64,000 bases of DNA from Camelimonas fluminis (GCF_014656355.1 NZ_BNCG01000016.1:28306-92305), one strand, 5' to 3'. Counted from the stretch's first letter, positions 1 to 11,394 are shown. Numbers and translations: made by a program. Notes: a model not told the origin generated them from the letters alone.

Positions 1-1
1 T

Positions 2-1642
2 CCCCTGCGCGAGGCGGCGGCCAGCGGCGATCTCGTCGCCATGCTGCGCGGCCATCGGCAAACGCTGCTGCGCCTTGCGGCGCAGGAGCCGGATGGACAG
101 CAGACGGAGGGACCGAAAGCGGAAGGACAGGAAGCGGTTGCCACGACCATTCCCGCCCCGTTTCAGGAAAGCGCGGACGCAGTCGCCCTGCTGCAACTGT
201 TCGATGACGTGGCCCTGGCGCACGATTGCGAATTGCCTGGCCGGCTGGAAGACTACCCGGCGCTGTTCGCCGGCCTCGCCAATAGCCGCATGGTGCGCAG
301 CGAGGGCGATGGCCGTGGTCGCGGCGCCCATCGTCGCGTGCGTATTTTTGGTCTGCTGGAGGCCCGCCTGATCGAAGCCGACCGGGTGGTGCTGGGGGGG
401 CTCGACGAGGCGGTGTGGCCTCCTGCGGCGCGCACCGACGCATTCCTCAACCGGCCGATGGCGGCGGCGCTGGGCATGCAGCCGCCCGAGCGGCGCATTG
501 GCCAGACAGCCCATGATTTTGTCTCCGCCATGGGAACGCGCGATGTGGTCATCACCCGCGCCGCCAAGCGCGGCGGCGCGCCCACGGTGCCCTCGCGCTT
601 CCTGCAGCGCATCAGGGCGCTGACCACCACGCCCGGCGCGCCTGCGGATAACGCCGCCGGAACCAGCAACGCATGGACGGAAGCCCTGGCGCGCGGCCAG
701 CGCTTTCTCGACCTCGTCGCCCGGCTTGAGGAGCCGCCGCGCGTCGCGCCCCTGCGTCGTCCGGCCCCGGTTCCGCCAGTGGAGCTGGTTCCGCGATCAC
801 TGTCGGTCACCGAGGTGGAAACCCTGGTGCGCGATCCGTACGCCATCTACGCCCGCCACGTGCTCGGCCTTGATCCGCTCGATGAACTGGCGACGCCGCC
901 TGGCGCTTCGGATCGCGGTTCGATCATCCATGAGGCGGTCGGCAAATTCGCCGAAACCTGGCCGACGCAACTGCCGTCCGATCCCCTGGCCGAACTGATG
1001 GCGCTGGGCGAAGACGCGTTTCGCGATCTGGAGGCCTATCCGGACGTGCGGGCGCAGTGGTGGCCGCGCTTCACCCGCATTGCCCAGGGCCACGTGCGCT
1101 GGGAGCGCCAGCGCCGCCCCGGTCTGGACCGCGTGCTGGCCGAGGTGAGCGGCCGGCTGGAAATCCCGCTCGGCAACGGCGACAGCTTCACCCTGCGCGG
1201 CCGCGCCGACCGCATCGAGATCGGCCGCGACGGCGTCATGACCATCGTCGACTTCAAGACCGGGCAATCGCCCACCGCCAGGGAAGTGTTCGCCGGTTTC
1301 GCGCCGCAGCTCACCCTGGAGGCGCACATGCTGCGCCAGGGGGCTTTCCCGGAAGCGCCCGCCGGAGCCTGGCCGGTCAATCTGACCTATGTGCAGATGA
1401 GCGGCGGCGAGCCGCCGCTGACAGAAAAGCCGGTGAAGCCGGGCAAAGATGAGACCCGCAGCGTTGACGACATCATCCGCGCCCACGCCGGGGGTTTCGT
1501 GAAATTGATCAGCCGCTATCGCGCCGGCGGCGCGGCCTGGCCGGCCCGGCCCTACGCCAAATACGCCAGACGCTATAACGATTACGACCATTTGGCTCGT
1601 GTGCGCGAATGGGCCCGGGCCGGCGGGGAGGATGCGGAATGA
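2..1642 (+). CDS. addB: Double-strand break repair protein AddB, C-terminal part (truncated by window edge)
   Basis: AddB is the partner of AddA in the AddAB helicase-nuclease that processes double-strand ends for RecA loading in the cytoplasm. The reading frame is open from the first bases, so the 5' part lies outside the window; 546 codons are visible. A GLDEAVWP block followed by FLNRPM and PERRIGQTAHDF is typical of the alphaproteobacterial AddB helicase-like fold. Near the C-terminus the PD-(D/E)XK nuclease signature is visible: GRADRIE at about 1199-1219 and IVDFKTG at about 1243-1263, giving the D...DFK catalytic set. The stop codon overlaps the addA start in an ATGA arrangement (1639-1642), implying translational coupling. 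Identity is firm; only the missing N-terminus limits it. Confidence 0.95.
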   Translation, partial: PLREAAASGDLVAMLRGHRQTLLRLAAQEPDGQQTEGPKAEGQEAVATTIPAPFQESADAVALLQLFDDVALAHDCELPGRLEDYPALFAGLANSRMVRSEGDGRGRGAHRRVRIFGLLEARLIEADRVVLGGLDEAVWPPAARTDAFLNRPMAAALGMQPPERRIGQTAHDFVSAMGTRDVVITRAAKRGGAPTVPSRFLQRIRALTTTPGAPADNAAGTSNAWTEALARGQRFLDLVARLEEPPRVAPLRRPAPVPPVELVPRSLSVTEVETLVRDPYAIYARHVLGLDPLDELATPPGASDRGSIIHEAVGKFAETWPTQLPSDPLAELMALGEDAFRDLEAYPDVRAQWWPRFTRIAQGHVRWERQRRPGLDRVLAEVSGRLEIPLGNGDSFTLRGRADRIEIGRDGVMTIVDFKTGQSPTAREVFAGFAPQLTLEAHMLRQGAFPEAPAGAWPVNLTYVQMSGGEPPLTEKPVKPGKDETRSVDDIIRAHAGGFVKLISRYRAGGAAWPARPYAKYARRYNDYDHLARVREWARAGGEDAE

Positions 1643-4600
1643 GCGACCTCGCCCCTCCTGGCGCCATGCCAGATCCGGTCAGCCGCGCCACGGAAGCCCA
1701 GCGTCTCGCCGCCGATCCATTCATCTCCGCCTTCGTGTCAGCCAACGCCGGCTCCGGCAAGACCAAGGTGCTGGTCGACCGGGTGCTGCGACTGCTGCTG
1801 GAAGGCGCCGCCCCTGGCCGCATCCTCTGTCTCACCTACACCAAGGCGGCGGCGGCCCACATGGCGGTGAAGGTTTTCGATCGCCTCGCCGGCTGGGTCG
1901 GGCTGGACGACGCCGCGCTGGCCGCCGAACTGACGCGACTGGAAGGCCGGCGCCCGGCGCGCGCCCGGCTCGACGCCGCGCGCCGCCTGTTCGCCCGCGC
2001 CGTCGAAACCCCCGGCGGCCTGAAGATCGAGACCATTCACGCCTTCTGCGAGCGGGTGCTGCATCTGGCTCCGTTCGAAGCCAATGTGCCGGCCCGGTTT
2101 GAGGTTCTGGACGAGGCCGCCAGCGAGGAAATCTTCACCCAGGCCCGTCGCGCCGTGCTCACCATGGCGGCGCGGGGCGAAGACCCCGGCCTTGGCGACG
2201 CCCTGACCATCGTCAGCCTCGCCGCCGCCGGCGACGCTTTCGACGCCGCCCTGCGCGCCGCCATCCGCCAGGCCCGCCAGTTGCGCGAGGACGCCGCAAG
2301 CCACGCCGACGCCATGGCGGCGCTGGCGCTGACGCTTGGCCTGCGCCCCGGCGAAACCCTGGCCGGCATCGAACGGGCCATGCTGCACGACGGCTACGGG
2401 CCCGATGAATGGCCTGACCTGGTCACGGCCCTGTCGGCCGGCTCGAAGAACGACCAGAAGCTGGCCGATACGCTGCGCGCTGCTTCGGCTTCCGGCGACG
2501 AAGCCGAGCGCCTCGGCCTCTACCTCGACGTGTTCTTCAAATCGGACGGCGAGCCGCGCGCCGACAAGGGCTTTCCGACCAAAAGCGTTGACCCCGCCGT
2601 CGCCGGGGCCCTGCGCGCCGAGCGCGACCGGCTGGCGGAACTGGAGGACCGGCGACGCGCCGCCAGGGTCCTGCAACGCACTGACGCCCTGTTGACCCTG
2701 GCCGAAGCCATCGCCGGACGGGTCGAAGCCATCAAGCACGGGCGCGGGGCCCTCGATTTCGACGATCTGATCGGCAAAACCCGCACGCTGCTGCTGCGCT
2801 CCGACGCCGCGAGCTGGATCCTGCACAAGCTCGACGCCGGCATCGACCACGTGCTGGTCGATGAGGCGCAGGACACCAACCCGGCCCAGTGGGACATCCT
2901 GCGCGCCCTCACCGGCGAGTTCAGCGCCGGCGAGACCGTCGACGCCGCCGGCCGGCTGCGCCGCACCGTCTTCGCCGTCGGCGACCCCAAGCAGTCGATC
3001 TATGGCTTCCAGGGCGCCGAGCCCCGCGCCTTCGCCGACAGCGAGCGCCACTACCGCAAGGCGCTGGCCGATGTCGGCGCCCGCTTCGAGAGCGTGCCCC
3101 TCAACGTCTCGTTCCGCTCGGCGCCCGCCGTGCTCGCCGCCGTTGATCTGGTGTTCGGCGTGGCCGAGCACTTCGCCGGCCTCGCTTTTGACGAGGGCGA
3201 CGGCGCCCGCGCCGGCACGGTGCATGAAACCAGCCGCATCGGCCAGCACGGCCGCGTGGAAATCTGGGAGCCCGTCGTCGCTGACGAGGACGCGGAGCCC
3301 GAGGCCTGGGACGCGCCGGTGGACGCGCCCGATCCCACCTCACCCGCCGTCGCCCTCGCCGGCCGCATCGCCGACGAGATCGCCAGGCTGACCCGCGACG
3401 GTGATGAAACCGGCCGGCGCACGCTCCCCGGCGAAGCCCTGGTGCTGGTGCGCAAGCGCGGCGCCCTGTTCGACGCCATCATCAGCGCCCTGAAGGCAGC
3501 GGGTCTGAAGGTCGCCGGCGCCGACCGCCTGACCCTTGGCGACCATATCGCCGTGCTCGACCTGCTGGCGGCCGGACGCGCCGCGCTGCTGCCCGAGGAC
3601 GACCTGACCCTCGCCGCCTTCCTGAAAACCCCGCTCGCCGGCCTCGACGACGACGATCTGATGGCCATCGCCGCCCGGCGCGGCCCCCTCTCCCTGCATG
3701 CGGCGCTGGTTGAAAAAGCGGAGAGCAACGACGCCGCGCGGCGTGGGCTCGCACTTTTGCGCACGCTGCGGAAGCTGGCCGGGGAACGCGGCGCCTTCGG
3801 CTTTTACGCCACCCTGCTCGGCCCCATGGGCGGTCGCACGGCGCTGGTCGCCCGGCTGGGCGCCGAGGCCGGCGACGCCATCGATGAGTTTCTTGCTCTG
3901 GCGCTGGGGCACGAGCGCCAGGCGACGCCCTCGCTCGCCGGCTTCATCGCCCGCTTCGGCGACGCCGCCCACGACGTCAAACGCGACATGGACGAATCGC
4001 GCGGCGAAATCCGCGTCATGACTGTGCACGGCGCCAAGGGGCTGGAAGCGGACGTCGTGGTGCTGGCCGACGCCTGCCGCTTCAACGCCCGCCCGCCCGC
4101 CGTCCTGCCGCTGGAGGTGCGCATCAACGGCCGTTTCACGCCGCTGCCGGTGTGGCTGCCGGCCGCCGCCGCCCGCCCCGCCGCCCTGCGCGAGGCCGCC
4201 GGGGCCGAAGCCTCGCGCGAGCGCGAGGAGCACAACCGCCTGCTGTATGTGGCGCTGACCCGGGCGCGCCGACGACTGATCGTCGCCCCCTATTTCGCCC
4301 GCAACCAGAAGACCCTGCCGCCGGACAGCTGGTACGGCATGGTCGATACGGCGTTCGCCGCGGCCGACACGGTGCAGAGCATCGCCGACCCGGGTAGCGG
4401 CGCCGTCACCCGCGTGCTGGCCAGCGGCCGCGCCGTCGCCGCGCCGGCGGACGCGCCGGAGCCACGCCAGCTGGCGCCAGCGCCCGACTGGCTGTTCGCC
4501 CCCGCCGCCCGCGAGGAGCCGCCAGCCGCGCCCATCAGCCCCTCACGCGCCGCGCCGGAGCTGCGACCGGGCGCAAGCGCGCTTCCGGCAGGAAAGACCC

Positions 4601-5193
4601 CGGAGGCGGAAACCACAGGAGCCGAAAGCGCGCGGGCGGAAACCGCACGGACGCGAGAAGCGGCGCGCTTTGCCGGTTCACTGCTGCACACGCTGCTGGA
4701 ACATTTGCCCGCCGCGCCCGCGAACGACCGGGCGGCGCTCGCCCAGCGCTATGTGGCGCGCCGCGCGGCGATGCTGACCCGGGGCGATCCGGCGTTTCTG
4801 GAGCCGGAGCGCCAGGCATGGATCGTTGACAGCGCCCTTCGCCTCGTCGCCGCGCCGGAGCTGGCCCCCCTGTTTGGGACCCACGCCATCGCCGAGGCGC
4901 CGATAGCCGGCAGCGTTCACCTGCCCGGGCGCGGCCCGATGGCGGTCACAGGCCAGATCGACCGGCTGGCGGTGACCGCCGACACGGTGTGGCTGGCCGA
5001 TTTCAAACTGGCCAGCCTTGCTGGCGACGCGGCCCCGCCCCAGGCCTATGTGACGCAGCTGGCGCTCTACGCCGCCCTGCTGCGCCAGGCGTGGCCGGAT
5101 CGCACCGTCAGGCCGTTGCTGGTCTATGCTGGCGGCCCACGCATTCTGGAACTGGAGGAGGCGGCGTGCGCCGCGGCGCTGGCCAGCCTGTAA
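1639..5193 (+). CDS. addA: ATP-dependent helicase/nuclease subunit AddA
   Basis: UvrD/Rep-type superfamily 1A helicase with a C-terminal nuclease domain, 1184 aa. Walker A (ANAGSGKT) lies at residues 35-42, Walker B (DEAQDTNPAQWD) near 408, the GDPKQSIYGFQGA motif near 448, TVHGAKGLEADVV near 793 and the motif VI region LYVALTRARR near 867. The C-terminal GQIDRL...WLADFKLA around 1105-1125 is the PD-(D/E)XK nuclease core. I chose ATG 1639 because it overlaps the addB stop and has GGGGAGGA at 1625-1632; an in-frame start at 1609 would sit inside addB without such a site. A proline/alanine-rich linker around residues 955-1015 separates the helicase and nuclease parts. Function follows from family; confidence is high. 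Confidence 0.97.
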   Translation: MSDLAPPGAMPDPVSRATEAQRLAADPFISAFVSANAGSGKTKVLVDRVLRLLLEGAAPGRILCLTYTKAAAAHMAVKVFDRLAGWVGLDDAALAAELTRLEGRRPARARLDAARRLFARAVETPGGLKIETIHAFCERVLHLAPFEANVPARFEVLDEAASEEIFTQARRAVLTMAARGEDPGLGDALTIVSLAAAGDAFDAALRAAIRQARQLREDAASHADAMAALALTLGLRPGETLAGIERAMLHDGYGPDEWPDLVTALSAGSKNDQKLADTLRAASASGDEAERLGLYLDVFFKSDGEPRADKGFPTKSVDPAVAGALRAERDRLAELEDRRRAARVLQRTDALLTLAEAIAGRVEAIKHGRGALDFDDLIGKTRTLLLRSDAASWILHKLDAGIDHVLVDEAQDTNPAQWDILRALTGEFSAGETVDAAGRLRRTVFAVGDPKQSIYGFQGAEPRAFADSERHYRKALADVGARFESVPLNVSFRSAPAVLAAVDLVFGVAEHFAGLAFDEGDGARAGTVHETSRIGQHGRVEIWEPVVADEDAEPEAWDAPVDAPDPTSPAVALAGRIADEIARLTRDGDETGRRTLPGEALVLVRKRGALFDAIISALKAAGLKVAGADRLTLGDHIAVLDLLAAGRAALLPEDDLTLAAFLKTPLAGLDDDDLMAIAARRGPLSLHAALVEKAESNDAARRGLALLRTLRKLAGERGAFGFYATLLGPMGGRTALVARLGAEAGDAIDEFLALALGHERQATPSLAGFIARFGDAAHDVKRDMDESRGEIRVMTVHGAKGLEADVVVLADACRFNARPPAVLPLEVRINGRFTPLPVWLPAAAARPAALREAAGAEASREREEHNRLLYVALTRARRRLIVAPYFARNQKTLPPDSWYGMVDTAFAAADTVQSIADPGSGAVTRVLASGRAVAAPADAPEPRQLAPAPDWLFAPAAREEPPAAPISPSRAAPELRPGASALPAGKTPEAETTGAESARAETARTREAARFAGSLLHTLLEHLPAAPANDRAALAQRYVARRAAMLTRGDPAFLEPERQAWIVDSALRLVAAPELAPLFGTHAIAEAPIAGSVHLPGRGPMAVTGQIDRLAVTADTVWLADFKLASLAGDAAPPQAYVTQLALYAALLRQAWPDRTVRPLLVYAGGPRILELEEAACAAALASL

Positions 5194-5258
5194 GCTTCAG
5201 GCCGTCCGCAAACCGCCGCATGACGTACGGACATGTCTGATTTGAAGGGCCGCCGACC

Positions 5259-5287
5259 TTGACCCTCTCCCGGGGGCTACCTAGCTT
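5259..5287 (+). promoter_or_regulatory. Sigma-70-type promoter of trxA
   Basis: TTGACC at 5259-5264 and TAGCTT at 5282-5287 are separated by exactly 17 bases. A transcript would begin near 5294 and leave a leader of about 45 nt before the trxA ATG. It lets trxA be transcribed independently of addBA. Prediction from spacing and sequence only. Confidence 0.55.
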
Positions 5288-5338
5288 CCAGCAGACATAC
5301 AGACACGAGTCGCGAGCCCACTCGCGGAAAGGCATGAC

Positions 5339-5662
5339 ATGGCGACCGCAAAAGTCACTGACGCGACCTTCGAGGCCGACGTTCTCAAGTCCAGCGTTCC
5401 GGTTGTCGTCGATTTCTGGGCGGAATGGTGCGGCCCTTGCCGCATGATTGCCCCGGCGCTCGAGGAAATCTCCGGCGAGCTCGGCGACAAGGTGCGCATC
5501 GTCAAGCTGAACATCGACGAAAATCCGGCCGTCGCCGCCCAGCTCGGCATCCGCTCGATCCCGACCCTGATGGTGTTCAAGGACGGCAAGCTGGCGTCGC
5601 AGAAAGTCGGCGCCGCGCCAAAGGGCGACCTGTCGCGCTGGATCCAGACCTCGGTCGCCTGA
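5339..5662 (+). CDS. trxA: Thioredoxin
   Basis: Small cytoplasmic disulfide reductase of 107 aa, the usual length for thioredoxin 1. The redox-active site WCGPC is present in the [16 protein letters not shown] context (residues about 31-35), followed by the conserved [13 protein letters not shown] segment carrying the cis-proline. It is reduced by thioredoxin reductase and serves ribonucleotide reductase and methionine sulfoxide reductases, among others. ATG 5339 is preceded by GGAAAGG. It has its own promoter (5259-5287) and a strong intrinsic terminator downstream (5737-5761). addB-addA-trx-folC is a conserved neighbourhood in Hyphomicrobiales. Confidence 0.97.
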   Translation: MATAKVTDATFEADVLKSSVPVVVDFWAEWCGPCRMIAPALEEISGELGDKVRIVKLNIDENPAVAAQLGIRSIPTLMVFKDGKLASQKVGAAPKGDLSRWIQTSVA

Positions 5663-5736
5663 CCCCCAGCCACACAGCCAGAGGGCGAGGCTGGCTCCGG
5701 CTTCGCCTGCGGGAGCAACAACGCTCCAGCCACGTC

Positions 5737-5768
5737 AATGCCCGCACCTGTTGCGGGCATTCGTGTTT
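5737..5768 (+). terminator. Intrinsic terminator of trxA
   Basis: A perfect 10-bp stem (5737-5746 with 5752-5761, AATGCCCGCA) closes a 5-nt loop and is followed by CGTGTTT. It lies 75 bp after the trxA stop and points toward the convergent folC gene. Confidence 0.75.
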
Positions 5769-5891
5769 GGCGGCCGACGCAACCGTGGCGGCGGCGTTTT
5801 CGCAGGTGACCACAACAGGCCCGGTCATGGCGCGAGAGCCATACTCCCGGGGAGCGGTTCGCTGCGGGCGCGGCTTCGGAGGGCAGGATGC

Positions 5892-5936
5892 CGGCGAAAA
5901 TGACGTCGACGGAAATGACGCCGCCGAAAATGGCAG
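5892..5936. repeat. Three imperfect 15-bp tandem units
   Basis: The core GAAAATGACG recurs at 5896, 5911 (GGAAATGACG) and 5926 (GAAAATGGCA), a period of 15 bases. It lies just downstream of the folC stop. No function can be assigned. Confidence 0.5.
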
Positions 5937-5972
5937 TGACTGCCCCCAACCGGCGGCCGGTCAATCTTCGCC

Positions 5973-7316
5973 TCAGACCGGCGGCGTGCCGTTCGCCGCC
6001 AGCACCTCGCCAGCCAGGTACAGCGAGCCAGCGATCAGGATGCGCGGCGGGCGGGCCCAGACGCGCCGGCCTGTGGCGATCAGCGCCGCTTCCACGCTGG
6101 TCGCCGTTTCGGCGCGCATGCCGGCGGCCAGCGCCATCTGCGCCACCTCGGCCGCCGTGCGCGCCGCCATCTGACCCGGGATCGGCACGGCGATGACGTC
6201 GCGCGCCAACCCGGCGAATGGCGCCAGGAAGCCCTCGCCGTCCTTTGTGCCGAGCATGCCGACAATCATCACCAGCGGCGCCGGGCTGCGCTCTTCCAGA
6301 TCGGCCAGGGCTGCGGCAATGGCGCGGCCGCCGTCCGGATTATGGCCGCCGTCCAGCCAGATTTCCGCGCCGGCCGGCGCCAGCGACAACAACCGGCCGT
6401 CGCGCAGCCGCTGCATGCGCGCCGGCCATTCGGCCCCGAGCAGCCCGCGTTCAATGGCGGCGTCCGACAGGTTGGTCATGCCGGCGGCGCGCAACGCGGC
6501 GATGGCCGCGCCGGCGTTAACGTGCTGGTGGCGGCCGCCGAGGCGCGGCAGCGGCAGATCGAGCAGGCCGTTGATGTCCTCGTAGATCAGCCGTCCGTTT
6601 TCCTCGCGCGCCTGAAAATCCTGACCGCCAACGAACGGGATCGCGCCGACGCGCAGCGCGGCTTCCTCCAGTTCGCGACTGACGTCGCGCGGCTGGGCGG
6701 CGATGATCGCCGGGCAGTCGGCCTTGAACACGCCCGCCTTTTCACGGGCGATGGCCAGCACGTCCGTGCCGAGAAACTCGGCGTGATCCTGCGACACCGG
6801 CGTGACGATCGCCGCGACCGGAGCGTCGATGACATTGGTGGCGTCGTAGCGTCCGCCAAGCCCGACTTCGAGCAGGAGCACGTCAGCCGGGTGTTCGCTG
6901 AACAGCTTCAGCGCCGCGGCGGTGGTGATCTCGAATACGGTGATCGGCTGGCCGGCGTTGACCTGCTCACAGGCGCGCAGCGCCTCCACCAGCACGTCCT
7001 CGTCGACGAAGACGCCTGGCCCGCCGCGCCGGCCGAGGCGGATGCGTTCGTGAAAACGCACCAGATGCGGCGAGGTATAGACATGAACTGCGAGGCCCGC
7101 CGCCTCGAGAATCGCCCGCATGAAAGCGATGGTCGAACCCTTGCCGTTGGTGCCGGCGACATGGATGACTGGCGGCAGGCGCTTTTCCGGCGAACCGAGC
7201 GCGGTCAGCAAATGGCGGATCCGGTCCAGCGACAGGTCGATGGCCTTCGGATGCAGGCCAAGAAATCGCGCGATCAGAGCGTCCGAAGTATCGCCGCCCG
7301 TCTGGCCCTGGCTCAT
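5973..7316 (-). CDS. folC: Bifunctional folylpolyglutamate/dihydrofolate synthase
   Basis: Mur-ligase-family enzyme of 447 aa that adds glutamate to dihydropteroate (making dihydrofolate) and to folates, using ATP in the cytoplasm. The P-loop AGTNGKGS is at residues 54-62, followed by the LLEVGLGGRYDATN block (residues about 145-158) and the C-terminal LDGGHNPDG motif. The ATG at 7316 opens MSQGQTGGDT, the usual short extension before the family core. It is the last gene of the trpF-trpB-trpA-accD-folC block, 17 bp downstream of accD; the accD-folC pair is widely conserved in proteobacteria. Confidence 0.96.
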   Translation of the reverse strand: MSQGQTGGDTSDALIARFLGLHPKAIDLSLDRIRHLLTALGSPEKRLPPVIHVAGTNGKGSTIAFMRAILEAAGLAVHVYTSPHLVRFHERIRLGRRGGPGVFVDEDVLVEALRACEQVNAGQPITVFEITTAAALKLFSEHPADVLLLEVGLGGRYDATNVIDAPVAAIVTPVSQDHAEFLGTDVLAIAREKAGVFKADCPAIIAAQPRDVSRELEEAALRVGAIPFVGGQDFQAREENGRLIYEDINGLLDLPLPRLGGRHQHVNAGAAIAALRAAGMTNLSDAAIERGLLGAEWPARMQRLRDGRLLSLAPAGAEIWLDGGHNPDGGRAIAAALADLEERSPAPLVMIVGMLGTKDGEGFLAPFAGLARDVIAVPIPGQMAARTAAEVAQMALAAGMRAETATSVEAALIATGRRVWARPPRILIAGSLYLAGEVLAANGTPPV

Positions 7317-7333
7317 GTGCAGCGTCCTGCCTG

Positions 7334-8242
<909 letters not shown>

Positions 8243-8516
8243 GAACCCTTGACCTTCTGCGTCGCTCCAGCCGGAGACGCTCCATGCCAGAACCGCCAGC
8301 GGCAGCGGCTCTGGATCATGCTCCTGAGGCGTTTTCCTGCGAAACGGCGACCGCGTCGCATCCGGAAAACCCATCATATCAACAAGGCAGAGCAAAACGC
8401 CGGTTCAACCCGATCGCATTCCGCCCTGCGCAAGAGCCCTCAATAAAGGGGGCAATCGCGCAATTTCAAGGCGGCCGCCGGATGGCGACCGCAATTCACC
8501 AGCCGCGACCGCGTCC
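8243..8516. other. accD-trpA spacer
   Basis: 274 bp between trpA and accD with no supported gene. On the minus strand it contains a TATGAT hexamer (near 8371-8376) that could be a -10 box for accD, but I see no good -35 partner, so an internal promoter is only a possibility. Confidence 0.35.
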
Positions 8517-9407
8517 TCACGCGCGCCCGGCGCGCACGCCCCGGGCCAGCTCGCCCACCAGCGAGATCACCGCATCATGCGTTGCGGCGGTCGCCCTGCC
8601 GTCGCCATCCAGCGAGGCGCGGATGCGATCGACCAGCGCCGAGCCCACCACCACGCCATCGGCGCCCGTGGCCGCCACCGCCGCCGCGTGTTCAGCGTTC
8701 TTGACGCCGAAGCCCACCGCCACCGGCAGCCTTGTATGCTGCTTGATGCGGGCGATGGCCGCGCCGACCTGGCCGAAATCTGGCGTCGCCGAGCCGGTGA
8801 TGCCGGTGATCGAGACGTAGTACACGAAGCCCGCCGTATTGGCGAGAACCACCGGCAGGCGCACGTCGTCCGTCGTCGGCGTCGCCAGGCGGATGAAGGC
8901 GAGCCCGGCCTGCAGCGCCGGCAGGCACAGCTCGTCGTCCTCCTCCGGCGGCAGATCGACGACGATCAGCCCGTCTACCCCCGCCGCCCTGGCGTCGGCG
9001 AGGAACCGCTCCACCCCATAGACGTAGATGGGGTTGTAATAGCCCATCAGGATGATCGGGGTCGCCTGGTCGATTTCGCGGAAGCGGCGCACCAGCTCCA
9101 GGGTGCGGATCTGCGTCTGCCCCGCCTTGAGGGCGCGCAGGCCCGCGGCCTGGATCGACGGGCCGTCAGCCATCGGATCGGTGAACGGCATGCCGATCTC
9201 GATCACGTCGGCGCCCGCCGCCGGCAGGGCTGAAATAATCCCGACCGAGGCGTCAAAATCCGGATCGCCCGCCGTCAGGAAGGTCACCAGGGCGGCGCGA
9301 CCTTCAGCCTTGCAGGCGGCGAAGCGCGCGTCGATGCGGGCCACGCCCGTTGCGGCGCCCGGCTGCGCTGGCGCAGCGGCCGCCATTTTTGCTTCCACCG
9401 CGCTCAT
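8517..9407 (-). CDS. trpA: Tryptophan synthase alpha subunit
   Basis: TIM-barrel subunit of 296 aa that cleaves indole-3-glycerol phosphate to indole and glyceraldehyde 3-phosphate and passes indole to TrpB. The catalytic glutamate and aspartate lie in [21 protein letters not shown], and the glycine-rich phosphate-binding region [10 protein letters not shown] is present near the C-terminal third. There is a slightly long alanine-rich N-terminus (about 22 residues before IDARFAACK). Its ATG at 9407 overlaps the trpB stop by 4 bases, which implies coupled translation in the trpFBA operon. Confidence 0.97.
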   Translation of the reverse strand: MSAVEAKMAAAAPAQPGAATGVARIDARFAACKAEGRAALVTFLTAGDPDFDASVGIISALPAAGADVIEIGMPFTDPMADGPSIQAAGLRALKAGQTQIRTLELVRRFREIDQATPIILMGYYNPIYVYGVERFLADARAAGVDGLIVVDLPPEEDDELCLPALQAGLAFIRLATPTTDDVRLPVVLANTAGFVYYVSITGITGSATPDFGQVGAAIARIKQHTRLPVAVGFGVKNAEHAAAVAATGADGVVVGSALVDRIRASLDGDGRATAATHDAVISLVGELARGVRAGRA

Positions 9408-10708
9408 GCCCGTGCTCCGCCTGTGTTGCCGTCCAGATTGGGGCCAAGCATCTCGGCCACCTGGGGAACGTCCTTGTCGCCGCGACCCGAGAGAGAGACG
9501 ACCATGAGATGATCCTGCGGCATCTGCGGCGCCAGCTCGATGACGCGGGCGATGGCGTGCGACGGCTCCAGCGCCGGAATGATGCCTTCGAGGCGGGTCA
9601 GCAACTGGAACGCCGCCAGCGCCTCATCATCGGTCGCGCTGAGATAATTGACCCGGCCGACGTCGTGCAGCCAGGCGTGCTCCGGACCAATGCCGGGATA
9701 GTCAAGGCCAGCGGAGATGGAGTGGGCCTCGGTGATCTGGCCGTCGGCGTCCATCAGCAGATAGGTGCGGTTGCCGTGCAGCACGCCCGGGCGGCCGCCG
9801 GCGATCGACGCGGCGTGCATGCCCGATGAAATGCCGTGGCCAGCCGCCTCGACGCCATAGATGGCCACCTCCGGATCGTCGAGGAACGGGTGGAACAGGC
9901 CCATGGCGTTGGAGCCGCCGCCGATGCAGGCGATCAGGCTGTCGGGCAGCCGCCCTTCAGCCGCCAGCATCTGCTCGCGGGTTTCATTGCCGATGATCGA
10001 CTGGAAATCGCGCACCATGGCCGGATAGGGGTGCATGCCCGCGACCGTGCCGATGCAATAGAAGGTGCTGTCGACGTTGGTCACCCAATCGCGCATCGCC
10101 TCGTTCATGGCGTCCTTGAGGGTGCGCGAGCCAGATTCCACCGGAACGACCGTGGCGCCAAGCATGCGCATGCGGAAGACGTTCGGCATCTGCCGCTCCA
10201 CATCCACCGCGCCCATGTAGACGACGCAGTCGAGGCCGAAGCGGGCGCAGAGCGTGGCGGTGGCGACGCCATGCTGGCCGGCGCCGGTCTCGGCGATAAT
10301 GCGCTGCTTGCCCATGCGCCGGGCCAGCATGATCTGGCCCAGCACATTGTTCACCTTGTGCGAGCCGGTGTGGTTCAGTTCTTCGCGCTTCAGATAGATT
10401 TTGGCGCCGCCATCGCGACCAGCCTTGCGGGCCCCGGCGCGCAGATGCTCCGTCAGGCGCTCGGCGTAATAGAGCGGGCTCGGCCTGCCGACATAGGTGG
10501 CCAGATGGCGCTGCATCTCGGCGTGAAATTCCGGATCGGCCTTGGCCTCAGCCCACGCCGCCTCCAGTTCGTGCACCAGCGGCATCAGCGTCTCGGCGAC
10601 GAACTGGCCGCCGTGCAGGCCGAAGCGGCCGCGGGCGTCGGGACCGCTGCGATAGGAATTGGGCCGTTGCCCCGCCTGCGGCGAAGCGGAGTGGGAATGA
10701 GCGCTCAC
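9404..10708 (-). CDS. trpB: Tryptophan synthase beta subunit
   Basis: PLP enzyme of 434 aa that condenses indole with serine to give tryptophan. The PLP lysine is Lys118 in the [13 protein letters not shown] motif; the [13 protein letters not shown] segment and the phosphate-binding GGGSNAMG loop are also present. The first 27 residues are a variable extension before [16 protein letters not shown]. It overlaps trpF by 4 bases at its start and trpA by 4 bases at its end, so the three proteins are translationally coupled. Confidence 0.98.
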   Translation of the reverse strand: MSAHSHSASPQAGQRPNSYRSGPDARGRFGLHGGQFVAETLMPLVHELEAAWAEAKADPEFHAEMQRHLATYVGRPSPLYYAERLTEHLRAGARKAGRDGGAKIYLKREELNHTGSHKVNNVLGQIMLARRMGKQRIIAETGAGQHGVATATLCARFGLDCVVYMGAVDVERQMPNVFRMRMLGATVVPVESGSRTLKDAMNEAMRDWVTNVDSTFYCIGTVAGMHPYPAMVRDFQSIIGNETREQMLAAEGRLPDSLIACIGGGSNAMGLFHPFLDDPEVAIYGVEAAGHGISSGMHAASIAGGRPGVLHGNRTYLLMDADGQITEAHSISAGLDYPGIGPEHAWLHDVGRVNYLSATDDEALAAFQLLTRLEGIIPALEPSHAIARVIELAPQMPQDHLMVVSLSGRGDKDVPQVAEMLGPNLDGNTGGARA

Positions 10709-11394
10709 GCAACCGGTTCCTTCATGCTCGGGCGCGACGGAGCCGCGCCGACTGCCGCGCGAATAAACGCGCCGACAAGCGCCGCGTCCTTGACGCCTGG
10801 CGCATTCTCTACCCCCGACGAGACGTCAACGCCAGTCAGGGACGCCTGCCCGGCGAGGCCAGAGATGGCGTCGGCGACGTTATCCGGACGGAGGCCGCCC
10901 GACAGCAGGAACGGCGGCAGTCGCGGATCGCGCGCCAGCGCCCAGTCGAAGGCCACGCCATTGCCGCCGGGGCGGGTGGCGTCGCGCGGCGGCCGGGCGT
11001 CAAGCAGCAGCAGATCGGCGGCGTCATGGGTCAGGGCCTGCGCAACGTCTTCCGGACCGGAGACGCCAATCGCCTTGATGAGGCCAATGTCATGCGCCGC
11101 CTGGATCTCCGCCACCCGTTCCGGGGTTTCGGCGCCATGGAGTTGCAGCCAGTCGGGCTTCACCTCTTCCACAATGCGGGCCACCGTATCGTCATCCGGG
11201 TCAACCGCCAGCACCACGCTCTGCGCCTGGCCCTGCCCCCGCGCCCTGGCGACCAGCCGGGCCGCGTCAACGAGCTCCAGGTGCCGTGGACTACGGGCGA
11301 AGTGGACAAAACCGACCATGTTCGCGCCTGCCGCCAGGGCCGCGTCCAGCGTCGCCGCGTCGCGCAGGCCGCAAATCTTCACCAGAAACGTCAT
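10705..11394 (-). CDS. trpF: Phosphoribosylanthranilate isomerase
   Basis: TIM-barrel isomerase of 229 aa converting phosphoribosylanthranilate to CdRP in tryptophan synthesis. The N-terminal VKICGLRD motif carries the catalytic cysteine (Cys8), and the C-terminal [16 protein letters not shown] segment is the phosphate-binding end with the second family motif. Start ATG 11394 is chosen because GGGGAG lies 5 bases upstream; the frame continues to 11475 but the extra residues do not resemble TrpF. First gene of trpFBA-accD-folC. In many relatives a lapA gene precedes trpF; none is seen here. Confidence 0.96.
   Translation of the reverse strand: MTFLVKICGLRDAATLDAALAAGANMVGFVHFARSPRHLELVDAARLVARARGQGQAQSVVLAVDPDDDTVARIVEEVKPDWLQLHGAETPERVAEIQAAHDIGLIKAIGVSGPEDVAQALTHDAADLLLLDARPPRDATRPGGNGVAFDWALARDPRLPPFLLSGGLRPDNVADAISGLAGQASLTGVDVSSGVENAPGVKDAALVGAFIRAAVGAAPSRPSMKEPVA

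Larger units (their letters stand above)
5663..5972. other. Intergenic region trxA-folC (convergent)
   Basis: Apart from the trxA terminator, this 310-bp stretch holds no supported gene. Its right part contains three imperfect 15-bp units (listed separately). Confidence 0.6.

Noticed and set aside
1738..3249. Open frame of 503 codons on the minus strand inside addA
   Set aside because: Antisense of conserved helicase motifs; low-complexity composition without any recognised domain.
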